25,801 bases of DNA. It comes from an uncultured Oscillospiraceae bacterium (GTDB taxonomy: Bacteria > Bacillota > Clostridia > Oscillospirales > Oscillospiraceae). Location: positions 1 to 25,801 of the forward strand of contig CAJTYO010000038.1 of the NCBI GenBank assembly GCA_910584045.1, in the 5' to 3' direction. Made by a program: the position numbers and the translations under genes. Below, one piece after another: positions 6,269 to 14,764 of the stretch; position 1 is the stretch's first letter; every line of letters begins with the position of its first letter. The notes under the pieces were generated by a model, which was not told the origin of the DNA, did not search any database, and saw only the letters and a list, made by a program, of their open reading frames with translations.

Positions 6269-6961
6269 TCATGAGACCTCCTGCAATTTCAGTATACCGT
6301 CTTCCACGATCATCTCATAGACCGTCCCGGATTCGGTTTCTATCAGCCTGACCTCTGCTGCGTCTACCGTCTCCGCCACGCCCAAAAGCTTCAAGACCCC
6401 GTTTTCCACAATCAGCGCGAACCGGCCCCCGCTTACCCGGTCCTCCAGTACAAGGTTGTACACGCCCTGCACCGCCGGTACTGTGGCTCTGTCCGCTTCA
6501 GCCTGAGCCATGTTAGCCCAATATTTAGCGTTATCGGTGTTTTCGCCGTCCCGTACGCCGGTTTCTCCCGCCGCCCAACTTTGAGAGAGGGAAGCGCTTT
6601 CTGCCGCGTTGTCACGGGCCTGCTCTGCGCCCAATTTGGCCTGTTCCGCCTGTTGCCGTGCCTTTTCCGCGCCGGATTTTGCTAACTGTGCCGCAGTGGC
6701 GGCGGCCTGTGAATCTTCCACAGCTGAACCGATGGATGCCACTGCTTTCTCGGCGTCCTCCGCCGCCTGCACGGCCCTGTCCACGTCCTGCTGGGCCGCG
6801 TCCTTGGCGTAGGCTTTCCACTGCGCCCCGGTCATTTTGTGCGCCTCGCCCTGCTGCTCCACGGGGATCAGCGTATCGTCGTACAGATTCCCAATCCCAG
6901 GCAGGGTCCCGATGGAGGCCTCCTCCGCCGCCCGCAGCTCGCCGATGGTCCTGTCAGCCAT
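6269..6961 (-). CDS. Coiled-coil tail fibre shaft protein
   Basis: A 230-residue protein with ATG at 6961 and GGAGG six bases upstream, overlapping the previous gene by 8 bases. After an N-terminal domain (ADRTIGEL...LIPVEQQGEAHKMTGAQWKAYA) residues about 55-145 are an Ala/Gln-rich coiled coil. It ends in SQSWAAGETGVRDGENTDNAKYW, a signature of many phage tail fibres. The C-terminus has two related short beta repeats, ALIVENGVLKLLGV and EMIVEDGILKLQEV. It probably forms the trimeric shaft connecting the tail tip to the receptor-binding protein encoded next. Confidence 0.8.
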   Translation of the reverse strand: MADRTIGELRAAEEASIGTLPGIGNLYDDTLIPVEQQGEAHKMTGAQWKAYAKDAAQQDVDRAVQAAEDAEKAVASIGSAVEDSQAAATAAQLAKSGAEKARQQAEQAKLGAEQARDNAAESASLSQSWAAGETGVRDGENTDNAKYWANMAQAEADRATVPAVQGVYNLVLEDRVSGGRFALIVENGVLKLLGVAETVDAAEVRLIETESGTVYEMIVEDGILKLQEVS

Positions 6962-7142
6962 CCTGCGCCTCCTTCTCCGCCTGTTTATGGGCCTCCCACA
7001 GCGCGGACCTGTCCCCCGCCGCATCGGCGGCGGCGGCCAGCTGTATTCTTGCCGCCGCCATCACATCCACCGAGCCCCCGCTGACGGGGATAATGGAAAT
7101 CAGCCGCCGCGCCTCCTGAATTTTTTTCTGAATCTCGTTCAT
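6954..7142 (-). CDS. Small helical tail-region protein
   Basis: A 62-residue, alpha-helical protein (NEIQKKIQEARRLISII then an Ala-rich helix). ATG at 7142 overlaps the preceding stop as ATGA, and its own end overlaps the next start by 8 bases, so it is firmly in the tail operon. No family recognised; possibly a fibre connector or chaperone. Confidence 0.7.
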   Translation of the reverse strand: MNEIQKKIQEARRLISIIPVSGGSVDVMAAARIQLAAAADAAGDRSALWEAHKQAEKEAQDG

Positions 7143-8632
7143 CCTGCAATTCTCCTTTCCAATTCGGCCACCCGGTCCGTCAGATTCTGTACCCGAGCCG
7201 TCAGATTCTGTTCCCGCGCAATCAGCAGCGCGATAAACTCCCCATACCGCAGCGCGTAGTCATCCCCGCCGTCCTCCCGGGGAGAGCGGATCAGCCCGGC
7301 AAAGTCCATATCCGTCAGCCCGCAGTCCGTCAGGCTCTGTTCAACGTCCTGGGCGATGAGCCCCAGGTGCGTCCGGCCCGACTGTCCGTCTATGAGCCTG
7401 TAGCTCACCGGCCGCAGCGCGTCGAAAAACGCCTCGTACCGCTCCAGGCCGTAGCCGACGTCCTTCTTCTGCTCCCGGTCGGAGGTGACGATCTGACTGT
7501 TGGACGCGTATACGTCCCGCCACCGAAACCAGCTGCTGCCGAGGGTGTACCGCGCGTCCGATTCGGGGATAAAGTTCCCCGCCGCCTGTATGTCTCCGCC
7601 GTTTGTGATTTGGATGCTTGTCCGTCCGCTGTGGAGATACAGGTCTCCCGCCACAGCAAACAGATCGATCGCCGCGCTTTGCAGCTGGAACTTTTCGCCC
7701 TCATACGAGCTGGAGCTGGTGGCGTAGATCGTGCCCGCTATGCCGCCGTAGTGATCCCTTATGTAAATGTAATCCCCATACAGCGAGTGAACCCGCAGCG
7801 TATCCGTATCGATGGCCCCGCCTTTGATAATCGTCCCAGCGCTGCCGTCGAGATCGTTAAAGGTAACCGCTCCGGTAAAGGTAATGTTCTGGCTCTGCAC
7901 GGCAATGCCGTTTTTGTACAGCGTGATGGTGCTGGAATCGCTGCCGTTGAACACCCCGAGGGAAATACTGTCCACGGTCTGACTGATATTGGAATAGGCG
8001 TTGTTAAGTCCGTTGATCTGCACCTGGAAGTTGCTGGCTGTCAGCTCCAGTCTGGAGCTTAGCCCCTCCGCCGTGTTCTCGATCTCCGCCGCCAGCCTCT
8101 CTGCCGTCAGCGTCAGCTCTCCCCGCAGACCATCGATCTCGTTTTCCACCCGCAGCGTGATTGACTCCGCCGTCTTGAGAATCTGGGAGCGGATTTTTGC
8201 CATTTCCCGCTCCGACTCCCGCTGGGCGCGAGGTTTGTAGGGATATTCGTCTTCCACTTCATCTCCGCCGGGGGCGGCGATGTCCGCCGAATAGAGCCCG
8301 TCGAAAGTCACGTCCGCCTTGGCCAGCACAGAATATACGCCGCCAGCGGTAACTCCGTCCCCGATCTCCGCCGCCGGGTCCAGCAGCGCGTCCTCGCCGG
8401 AGAACGGCAGGTATGTCACGCCCTGCAATCGCCTCAGAACACTCTCCGCCATGGCCTGGGTAGCCCAGGGAAGCCTCTTTTCCACCGTCCGCCCGGTGTC
8501 GTCCCCAACGGTGTAGACGCTGTCCCCGTCCACCGCCAGCGTGACCCGGCTGACCCGCTCCGGAGGCGTCCCGGTGTCCAACTTGGACACGCGAGACCCG
8601 ACAAAAACCTTACCCAACAAGGATCCGCACAC
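7139..8632 (-). CDS. Tail tip/spike protein with C-terminal S74 intramolecular chaperone
   Basis: A 497-residue protein. The N-terminal ~125 residues look like the continuation of a tail hub (SRVSKLDTGTPPERVSRVTL; AEIGDGVTAGG), residues 130-215 are heptad-rich coiled coil, 215-380 are beta-rich, and about 383-480 form a peptidase S74 (endosialidase-type) chaperone domain: TSDREQKKDV with Ser384 and Lys389 five apart, as in the autocleaving dyad, then HLGLIAQDVE. Such domains trimerise the fibre and then cut themselves off. A final coiled coil (QNLTARVQNLTDRVAELE) follows. The start is uncertain: GTG at 8632 lies flush against AGGAGG, so TTG at 8620 is as likely. It overlaps the upstream gene by 23 bases and may originally have been one gene with it. 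Confidence 0.8.
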   Translation of the reverse strand: MCGSLLGKVFVGSRVSKLDTGTPPERVSRVTLAVDGDSVYTVGDDTGRTVEKRLPWATQAMAESVLRRLQGVTYLPFSGEDALLDPAAEIGDGVTAGGVYSVLAKADVTFDGLYSADIAAPGGDEVEDEYPYKPRAQRESEREMAKIRSQILKTAESITLRVENEIDGLRGELTLTAERLAAEIENTAEGLSSRLELTASNFQVQINGLNNAYSNISQTVDSISLGVFNGSDSSTITLYKNGIAVQSQNITFTGAVTFNDLDGSAGTIIKGGAIDTDTLRVHSLYGDYIYIRDHYGGIAGTIYATSSSSYEGEKFQLQSAAIDLFAVAGDLYLHSGRTSIQITNGGDIQAAGNFIPESDARYTLGSSWFRWRDVYASNSQIVTSDREQKKDVGYGLERYEAFFDALRPVSYRLIDGQSGRTHLGLIAQDVEQSLTDCGLTDMDFAGLIRSPREDGGDDYALRYGEFIALLIAREQNLTARVQNLTDRVAELERRIAG

Positions 8633-9305
8633 CTCCTAACGTGATAGCCCTGCCGTGTTCCGTTACCAGATAATTGGTCTCCGGCGGGATGTCCCCCAGC
8701 CGCAACAGCAGCAGCTTCCCCTCGTCCGTGATGACCCAGTTCCCGGCGTTGCACACGGCGATGCCCTCCAGTACGTCCTGCATGGCCATATCTCCGTTTT
8801 CGTCTACGGGATATGCCACCGGAAAATCGTTGGACAGCACGGTCCGGGGGTCCAGCTCCACGCCCATCTGCCGGGCGATATCCGCTGCGGCTTCCTGCTG
8901 GCTCATGGGCCAGTTGGCATAAGGGTCGATGTCCCATACATCCCCGGCCCGTCGCATGGCGTCAAAGCCGTGGATATCCAGTACGCCCGATACCTTATCC
9001 AGCTTCCGGGTGGAAATAAAGAACACTCCCTTGGGGATCCACTCTGAAACCCTTTCCCCCGCCGCCAGCCGGACGAAAACCTGTATTTTCGCGCTGCGCG
9101 GGATGACCCCTGGCTGCCGCAGGGACAGGTCGATCTGCCGGGAGGCGCAGCACCCGATATCCGGCTCCTTGAACACCCCTCCGGATGTCTCCAGGGACAG
9201 CAGGGCGTCTTCTCCGTAGTCTATCCCCGCGATATTGACCTTCGTCTCCTTCCGGTGCCTTGGGTCCCGCAGGAGCGTCTGATACAGAGCGCTTGTCTGG
9301 TGCAT
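8610..9305 (-). CDS. Tail hub-like protein (N-terminal part)
   Basis: A 231-residue protein, ATG at 9305 with GGAGG upstream, one base after the previous stop. Beta-rich with motifs expected for siphovirus hub or minor structural proteins (VNIAGIDYGEDALLSLETSG; IPRSAKIQVFVRLA; WIPKGVFFISTRKLDK; VLDIHGFDAMRRA; ADIARQMGVELD). Hub proteins of this sort usually continue into a longer fibre-bearing chain. Here the frame stops at 8610 (GGVRILVG then TAA), and the next frame resumes with hub-like sequence at once, so this gene may be the front half of a split protein. Expected position: tip of the tail, bound to the distal tail ring. Confidence 0.75.
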   Translation of the reverse strand: MHQTSALYQTLLRDPRHRKETKVNIAGIDYGEDALLSLETSGGVFKEPDIGCCASRQIDLSLRQPGVIPRSAKIQVFVRLAAGERVSEWIPKGVFFISTRKLDKVSGVLDIHGFDAMRRAGDVWDIDPYANWPMSQQEAAADIARQMGVELDPRTVLSNDFPVAYPVDENGDMAMQDVLEGIAVCNAGNWVITDEGKLLLLRLGDIPPETNYLVTEHGRAITLGGVRILVG

Positions 9306-9306
9306 G

Positions 9307-9666
9307 TTACTTCTCCTCCAGCTCGAAGCTCCCGCCTGTAAAATACGTGTGCCCGCCCCGGACGGCCTGCGCAGCAGCTGTAGGGCCCGTCACATAGAAC
9401 GCCTTGGCGGCCTCCCCCATCCGGTCGTCCATGTACTGCGCCTGTACTGGCCGGCTGTGCAGTGCCTCCAGCATCCGCCGCCAGTCCGTATCTTTCATGT
9501 CGATGAGCCCCACAGACAGCCCCCGCTTGATGATCTCCGCCCGGTAGGCCGTCCCGTCCAGAGCCACCACGCTGCGCCTCTGCCGGGCGATCTCCGTCTG
9601 CTGTAAGCCGCCGGAGCGGAGCCACGGGGTGAAGTCCACGCCATTGATAATGAGAATAGCCCGCAT
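9307..9666 (-). CDS. Small tail protein following the tape measure (distal tail-like)
   Basis: A 119-residue beta-rich protein (RAILIINGVDFTPWLRSGGLQ; GLSVGLIDMKDTDWRRMLEAL; HTYFTGGSFELEEK). ATG at 9666 has GGAGG nine bases upstream. Its place between the tape measure and the hub-like gene is that of the distal tail (Dit) protein, but it is much shorter than typical Dit proteins; compact versions occur in many Clostridia phages (DUF6711-like in feel). It is likely part of the tail tip ring or baseplate. The function is from position and fold pattern only. Confidence 0.7.
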   Translation of the reverse strand: MRAILIINGVDFTPWLRSGGLQQTEIARQRRSVVALDGTAYRAEIIKRGLSVGLIDMKDTDWRRMLEALHSRPVQAQYMDDRMGEAAKAFYVTGPTAAAQAVRGGHTYFTGGSFELEEK

Positions 9667-9679
9667 ATGGCTTCGCCTC

Positions 9680-12600
9680 CTATACGCCCCTCGACTTATC
9701 GTTGCGGTCCTGCCAGTCGGTGACCATCTCCCCTACCTTCCGCAGGTTCATGTTCACCGACACACCGGCCAGCGCGTCCCGCACAGCGGCGGCAATATCC
9801 ACCGCCGTGATGGACTTTCCCGAATCATTGCTCAGATTGCTCCGTACCAGTTCTGAGATGATGGCGGCCTGATCTGCCGGAGTGTCCATACGGGGCTCCA
9901 CAAAGGTAGACGGAAGCCCCCGTTCCATGCTCTCCAGAGCCGTTCGGGCCATTTCCGCATAGGTCGCGCTCAGTGCGGCCTTTTCCTCCTCTGCGCCCTT
10001 GATAATGCCCTGGATGTCAAATCGTCCCGTCTCCACGAATGCCTTGGATGGAGATGCCTGCCTGACTTCCCGCTTATAGGCATCCAGCGCGGCCCTTCCC
10101 ATTTCAGCGTATTTTTGAACAAGGGCTCGTTTCTGATCGTCGGTACCATCTATAAGGCCCTGGATGTTGTTCCAACCAGCCTTATAAGCATCACCTTTCA
10201 GGTCCATATTCTTGATGGTGTCTTTCATATCCTTTTCAAGACCTTCCATCGCCTTATCAAAATCGTTCTCCATCTCAGCCACCGTTTTGCCGAAGATGTA
10301 CTTCCCCTCCTCCACCTTGGCGAACTGCTCGTTGAGGGCCGCTATATTTTCGCTGCCGCCCTTGACGATGGCGGCCAGTATCTGCGCGGATTTCTCGCTG
10401 CCGTCCGACAGTTTTTTGACCAATCCCTGATCCACACCCATCTCCATTGCCTTCAGGATGTTCTCATTGTAAGTCTCCATATAGGAGACCTGCCCCTTGA
10501 GCGTATCAATCAGGCTGTCAATGGAGGTCTTGGCGGAGCCGTCCATCTCCTCGAAAAGCCCCATCTGAGCGTTGATGCTTTCCATAGCGGCCTGATAGCT
10601 CTCGTTATAAGCCGCCTCCAGGGTCTCGATCTCCGCGATAAGGCCCTCCATGCGGGAGGTCATATCCTCTGTTTGGGCGGTCATCTCCTGGGACTGTGCG
10701 GCGGCCTCCGCCTGCTTCTGGCTATAGGCGGAGGTGGCATCTTCCAGGGCAGTGATTTGAGCGGCGTTTTGCTCTTGGGCTGCCGTCAATGCGTCTACGC
10801 CGCCGCGAAGCTGATCCACATGCACAGCAGCCTCATTCGCAGCTCCGCCGAAGCTGTCCCACTGGGCGTTAGCCATGGCCTCATCCAGTTGAGCCTGCGC
10901 ATCTGCAAGCTCATTGGTAATGGACTCCCGTTCGGTGTACAGCTCATTGAGCCGCTCCACCTGGGCTTCGTATGCCTCCTGATCCCCGGCGGCCTTCGCC
11001 ATTTGCTCCAGCGCGTCGGTGGTCATGTTGATGGAATCGCTGGCCTTGTCATAGGCAAGGCCTAACTCCGGCAATGCCTGATTCAGCTCTTCCACCATCT
11101 GGAGGATGACATCCTTCTGTGCCTCGGTCTTATTGTCATTTGCCAGCAGATTCTGGAGCGCCCGGATGGTGTCGGTCACAGAAGCCTGTTCCCCTTCCAT
11201 AGCTTCTGTCAGCTCCTGATATGCCTCCCTGGAGTCTCGAAGAGACCTGACAAAGGATTGCGCATCCGCGTCCGCACGCTCAACCGTCAGGGAGTACGCA
11301 GTGATCGCGGCCACCAGGGCTGTCATACTAGCGACCAGCAAATAAGCCGGATTCGCACTCATTACCGCGCTAAGTACAGCCTGCTTTGCAGCCGCGATCT
11401 GAGATGCGTTTGCCGCCAGCGTCAGCCCGACAGTCAACGCGCCGATACCAGTCGTAACGGCAGCGGTGGCCCCAACGACCTCCGGGTTCTTTTCTACAAA
11501 ATCCGCCGCCCAGATAAAAGCGTCTGCGCCGGTATTGCGAAGCTGGGTAAGCGCCAGATTCAGCTGCTCACCAATAGCGATTTTCAGATTTTCCGCCGCA
11601 TTGGCTATTCTCTGGCTTGCAAACTCGCCTCCCTTGGCCATTTTCTGATAGGCCGCTTCCGTAGCTCCAGCGCTGTTCTGCATCTCTTCCAGAACAGAAT
11701 TAAACTGATCCGCGCCGCTGTTGAAGATAGATAATGCGCCAATCCCAGCCTCTGTGGAACTCCACAGCTCACTGAACGCCGTAGTGTTGCCGTTTACGCT
11801 GTCGCCCAGTATAGCCAGCACGTCCCCCATAGATTGTCCGGCCCTGGTGAGGTCTGCAAAAGATTTGCCTGTTTTATCCCGCAGAATACCGGCCACCTTA
11901 GAACCAGAATCGCCCAGCTCGCTGATCATGGATTTAAGATATGTACCAGCCTCCGCAGTGGCAATACCATTTGCAGTCAGAACAGCGTAAGACGCCCCCA
12001 GGTTGTCCATCTGAACGTTGTAGGCAGCGGCCAGCGGGATCACCTTGCCTACAGAATTTGCCAGTTCGTCTACCGATGTCTTACCTTTTTTCTGGGTGGT
12101 AATAAGAATATCGGAAACTTTTGTCGTTTCCTCTGCGCTCAGCTTGTATGCGTTGAGGGCGGTAGTCAGTACATCCACAGATGTCTCAACAGACGTAAAG
12201 CCGCCTTTCGCAAGCCTGGTTGCTTTTTTTTCTACATTGGCAAACGCCTCTTCCGTTGCTACACCGGAGGAGATCGCCTGATAGACAGCTTCTCCGATAG
12301 ACGTAGCGGCAATATTGGCATCGTTGGATATCTGGAGGATCTTCAGCCGCATTTCATCCAGAGACATGACGGATGGGTCTGAGATCGTAGAAATCTTGAA
12401 GATGGATTTTTCAAAGGCGCTTGCCGCGTCAGAGCAGTCGAGCAGCGCCTCAGTGATTTCCTGTATTCCCCTGGTGACCCCAGCCGCCACAAGCGCCTGG
12501 GCCAGAGCCTCCACCGCGCCGGTGGACTGACGCCCGAACTTCTCCGATGCCGCTCCGGCTTCCTTGACCTCCCTGCCGTATTGGTCGATGGAGCGGGCGC

Positions 12601-13156
12601 ACTGGTTCGTGCTGCCCTGCGCCTCCGACAGATACTGGTTGTTCCGGTCGATCTCATCGGACAGATCGTTCAAATCGATCTTGGCGGTGTTCAGCTGCTT
12701 CTGCCATGCCTGGACGCTCTTTTCGGCTGCGCGGCTGGCAGCTTCCGCATCGGCCTGCACTTTTCCCCACTTCTCGATCTCTTCCGTGAGTTCCGCTTGC
12801 TGCTGCTGGGTATCACCGGCGGAATCCTTCAGCTTCTCCAGCTCAGCGCTGTACTTCGCAACCTTCTCCCCCGCCTCTGCGGCGGACTCGGCATAATCCT
12901 TCTGATGCTTCAGCGCGTTCGCCAGAGCCTTCTCCAGCTCGGAGACCTTTTCTTTCTGCTTTTCATACACGGCGTCCAGAGCGGAAGACTTCGCTGTCAG
13001 AGCCTCCATGCTGTTGGCGTTGTCCCGAAACTCGCTTTCCACCAGGGAAAGGCTGGATTTCAACATGGACAGGGCGTTGCTGCACTCCGAGATCGCCTTC
13101 TTGTACTGCGCTTCGCCTTCAATGGCAAGCTTTGTGGAAATCGTTCTGACCGCCAT
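9680..13156 (-). CDS. Phage tail tape measure protein
   Basis: A 1158-residue protein, by far the largest in the window, that sets tail length and enters the cell during DNA ejection. Residues 1-200 are long coiled coil, about 240-450 contain the PhageMin_Tail-type core (ISTISDPSVMSLDEMRLKI, GNTTAFSELWSSTEAGIGAL), about 560-625 are hydrophobic and suited to membrane insertion (GATAAVTTGIGALTVGLTLAA), and 640-870 are again coiled coil. The C-terminal part has ASPSKAFVETG and a second similar helix, common at tape measure ends. ATG at 13156 overlaps the stop of the frameshifted chaperone extension (TGATG). At about 1.5 angstrom per helical residue the tail would be roughly 170 nm. Confidence 0.93.
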   Translation of the reverse strand: MAVRTISTKLAIEGEAQYKKAISECSNALSMLKSSLSLVESEFRDNANSMEALTAKSSALDAVYEKQKEKVSELEKALANALKHQKDYAESAAEAGEKVAKYSAELEKLKDSAGDTQQQQAELTEEIEKWGKVQADAEAASRAAEKSVQAWQKQLNTAKIDLNDLSDEIDRNNQYLSEAQGSTNQCARSIDQYGREVKEAGAASEKFGRQSTGAVEALAQALVAAGVTRGIQEITEALLDCSDAASAFEKSIFKISTISDPSVMSLDEMRLKILQISNDANIAATSIGEAVYQAISSGVATEEAFANVEKKATRLAKGGFTSVETSVDVLTTALNAYKLSAEETTKVSDILITTQKKGKTSVDELANSVGKVIPLAAAYNVQMDNLGASYAVLTANGIATAEAGTYLKSMISELGDSGSKVAGILRDKTGKSFADLTRAGQSMGDVLAILGDSVNGNTTAFSELWSSTEAGIGALSIFNSGADQFNSVLEEMQNSAGATEAAYQKMAKGGEFASQRIANAAENLKIAIGEQLNLALTQLRNTGADAFIWAADFVEKNPEVVGATAAVTTGIGALTVGLTLAANASQIAAAKQAVLSAVMSANPAYLLVASMTALVAAITAYSLTVERADADAQSFVRSLRDSREAYQELTEAMEGEQASVTDTIRALQNLLANDNKTEAQKDVILQMVEELNQALPELGLAYDKASDSINMTTDALEQMAKAAGDQEAYEAQVERLNELYTERESITNELADAQAQLDEAMANAQWDSFGGAANEAAVHVDQLRGGVDALTAAQEQNAAQITALEDATSAYSQKQAEAAAQSQEMTAQTEDMTSRMEGLIAEIETLEAAYNESYQAAMESINAQMGLFEEMDGSAKTSIDSLIDTLKGQVSYMETYNENILKAMEMGVDQGLVKKLSDGSEKSAQILAAIVKGGSENIAALNEQFAKVEEGKYIFGKTVAEMENDFDKAMEGLEKDMKDTIKNMDLKGDAYKAGWNNIQGLIDGTDDQKRALVQKYAEMGRAALDAYKREVRQASPSKAFVETGRFDIQGIIKGAEEEKAALSATYAEMARTALESMERGLPSTFVEPRMDTPADQAAIISELVRSNLSNDSGKSITAVDIAAAVRDALAGVSVNMNLRKVGEMVTDWQDRNDKSRGV

Positions 13157-13691
13157 CAGTCATCCTCCCGCTTTTTCTTCACCCCGTGGGCCTGCAGATA
13201 CAGCTCCCACGCATCGCTGATCTCTCCGGGGTAGGCCAGCAGCGTCTCCTTCCGGGAGAAGCCGCAGGCCATCCCCATCCGGAGAAAATGCGCCCGCTTC
13301 ACACTGTTTTTTTTTGCTCATTCAGCTCCGCCAGCCCGATATCGACCTCGTCGCTGCCCGGCTCGATCTCCCTGCCGAATCCAAGGGTGACGGCGGACGT
13401 GACCGCCATTTTCAGCGCGGTGATCCCGCTGGGGGTGGTGGTCGCCGCGATCTCCTCTGCGGAGGGAATGGGGACGCTGTCATAGCCCATATGCCGCCGC
13501 GCCAGCTCCCCCTGCTCCGCCAGAACAGACGCCGCCTGACAGGCGGCCTGGAATCCCTCCCGGCTGTTGGCCGAGACCGCCTCGATCAGCTCCTGCACTC
13601 CGCCGAAACGCTCCTCCAGCTGGAACATGGCCTCCACGGTGAAAGCCAGATGCCGCTCCCGGCCCGCGAGGGCGATCCTTACCGCCTTCAT
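13156..13691 (-). CDS. Tail assembly chaperone, -1 frameshift fusion (G-T type)
   Basis: The chaperone gene ends in a run of nine A (13315-13307, minus strand). Slipping back one base on A-AAA-AAA (13314-13308) bypasses the stop at 13301-13299 and continues for 50 codons in the -1 frame (NSVKRAHFLRMGMACGFSRK, then ETLLAYPGEISDAWELY and LQAHGVKKKREDD) to TGA at 13158-13156, which overlaps the tape measure ATG. The fusion would be 178 residues. The extension has no start codon or ribosome site of its own and resembles the T domain of lambda G-GT type chaperones, which recruit major tail protein to the tape measure. Position and architecture are exactly those expected. Confidence 0.8.
13299..13691 (-). 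CDS. Tail assembly chaperone, short form (G-like)
   Basis: A 130-residue acidic helical protein, ATG at 13691 overlapping the major tail protein stop as ATGA. It begins VRIALAGRERHLAFTVEAMFQLEERFGG, the typical start of siphovirus tail assembly chaperones, which coat the tape measure during tail polymerisation and are absent from virions. The gene lies between major tail protein and tape measure, and its last codons hold the slippery A-run that yields the longer fusion protein. Confidence 0.85.
   Translation of the reverse strand: MKAVRIALAGRERHLAFTVEAMFQLEERFGGVQELIEAVSANSREGFQAACQAASVLAEQGELARRHMGYDSVPIPSAEEIAATTTPSGITALKMAVTSAVTLGFGREIEPGSDEVDIGLAELNEQKKTV
13306..13315 (-). promoter_or_regulatory. 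Slippery A-run for programmed -1 frameshift
   Basis: Nine consecutive A residues then C on the minus strand, framed CAA-AAA-AAA-ACA in the zero frame, providing the heptamer A-AAA-AAA. The zero-frame stop follows after two more codons. The downstream -1 frame is open for 50 codons and protein-like. Confidence 0.75.
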
Positions 13692-14308
13692 ACGCCGACC
13701 TTTTCACCGGTAGAGGCATTGGCCGCTCTCGCGGCGGATGCCGCCTCCACAGCAACGGAAGTCAACATAGACTTCACCCACGCCAGCGCTGCTTCCTCCG
13801 TCTCGAACTCCTCCGTATGCCGCCAGTCCCCGTTGTTGGCGTTGGAGACGGTAAAGGTGGTGGAGCTGGTGCCGAAGGTGATGCTGTCCGCCTTGGTCTG
13901 GGCGGTGTCGTTGCCCAGCGCGGCCTTTACCCGGGGATAATAATACCCCTTGAATACCAGATTGCCCCGGCGCATCAGCTTCTTGTAGTAAGCCAGCCCG
14001 CCGGGAGGCGGGTTGTCACTGGTGTTATACACCACCGTCTTTTCCTTCACGGTCGCGCCATAGATCACGGACGCCACTGTATCCAGGATGTCGTCCGTCT
14101 CCATGGCGATGGACCCGCTGACGAACTCCTCCGCGCTCTCCGCCAGCTCATCGTCGGCGTAGAGCTTGCCGGAGGCCATGGTCAGCGTCAGGTCCGCCTT
14201 CACCAGCCGTCCGATCCTCACCGGCTCCCCATCGTATACGGGAAGCTCAACCTCCGGCTCCGACTTGATCGGAGCGAAATACGGGTTCTTTGCGCCAAAA
14301 CTTGCCAT
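13688..14308 (-). CDS. Major tail protein (phi13-type family)
   Basis: A 206-residue protein that stacks as hexameric rings to form the tail tube. It has the pattern of phi13-type major tail proteins: AKNPYFAPIKSEPE near the start, SGKLYADDELAESAEEFVSG around 46-65, then LRYYKK-like AYYKKLMRRGNLVFKGYYYP. Length fits the ~200 residues of the family. ATG at 14308 has AAGGAGG upstream after a 22-base gap, the strongest separated ribosome site in this block, as expected for an abundant protein. It is coupled by ATGA to the chaperone gene. Confidence 0.88.
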   Translation of the reverse strand: MASFGAKNPYFAPIKSEPEVELPVYDGEPVRIGRLVKADLTLTMASGKLYADDELAESAEEFVSGSIAMETDDILDTVASVIYGATVKEKTVVYNTSDNPPPGGLAYYKKLMRRGNLVFKGYYYPRVKAALGNDTAQTKADSITFGTSSTTFTVSNANNGDWRHTEEFETEEAALAWVKSMLTSVAVEAASAARAANASTGEKVGV

Positions 14309-14329
14309 AGTAATATCCTCCTTGTTGAT

Positions 14330-14764
14330 TTATAAATTCTTGCTGTCCAAATACGCCATGTAAACTTTTTCACCGGCGGCTGCTGCTTCGTCCTCTGTCT
14401 TCTCTATGGCCGACTTGAAAGCAGGCCGGGCGCGTATATTTCTCTTAGGTGCGCCATATTCGTTGATAAAGGCGATCTCGGCATTCCGCACGGTCTTTTT
14501 GCCTCGCTTGCGGCTTCCCCGGGGATAAATAGAAATCGAGTGTCCGTCTTTTCCTTTTTTGACATTTCCCTTACGAATGGAACTTGCAGAGATCCCCAAA
14601 GAATAGGGCCCCTTCCACCGGCTTTCGACCTCCGCCCGCTGCGCGGACAAGATCACATCCGCTTCCGCATGAAGCATATCCGCCACAACGCGGTCCGGAA
14701 GATAGGCCAGTTCGGAAAGATCAAGGGACAGGGAATCAATGCCGTCTGTTTTCAAGCTTCCCAT
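14330..14764 (-). CDS. HK97-gp10-like head-tail/tail completion protein
   Basis: A 144-residue protein, ATG at 14764 overlapping the previous stop (TAATG). The middle and end carry the family hallmark: basic loop region (SIRKGNVKKGKDG, PRGSRKRGKKTVRN), then IAFINEYGAPKRNIRARPAF, equivalent to the conserved E-(F/Y)-G...PARPF-like segment. HK97-gp10 family members act at the head-tail or tail completion interface. In most relatives this gene precedes the tail terminator; here it follows it. Confidence 0.82.
   Translation of the reverse strand: MGSLKTDGIDSLSLDLSELAYLPDRVVADMLHAEADVILSAQRAEVESRWKGPYSLGISASSIRKGNVKKGKDGHSISIYPRGSRKRGKKTVRNAEIAFINEYGAPKRNIRARPAFKSAIEKTEDEAAAAGEKVYMAYLDSKNL

Noticed and set aside
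10115..11065. Plus-strand, Leu/His-rich open frame opposite the tape measure gene
   Set aside because: Composition is the antisense of coiled-coil codons; no start signal or domain.
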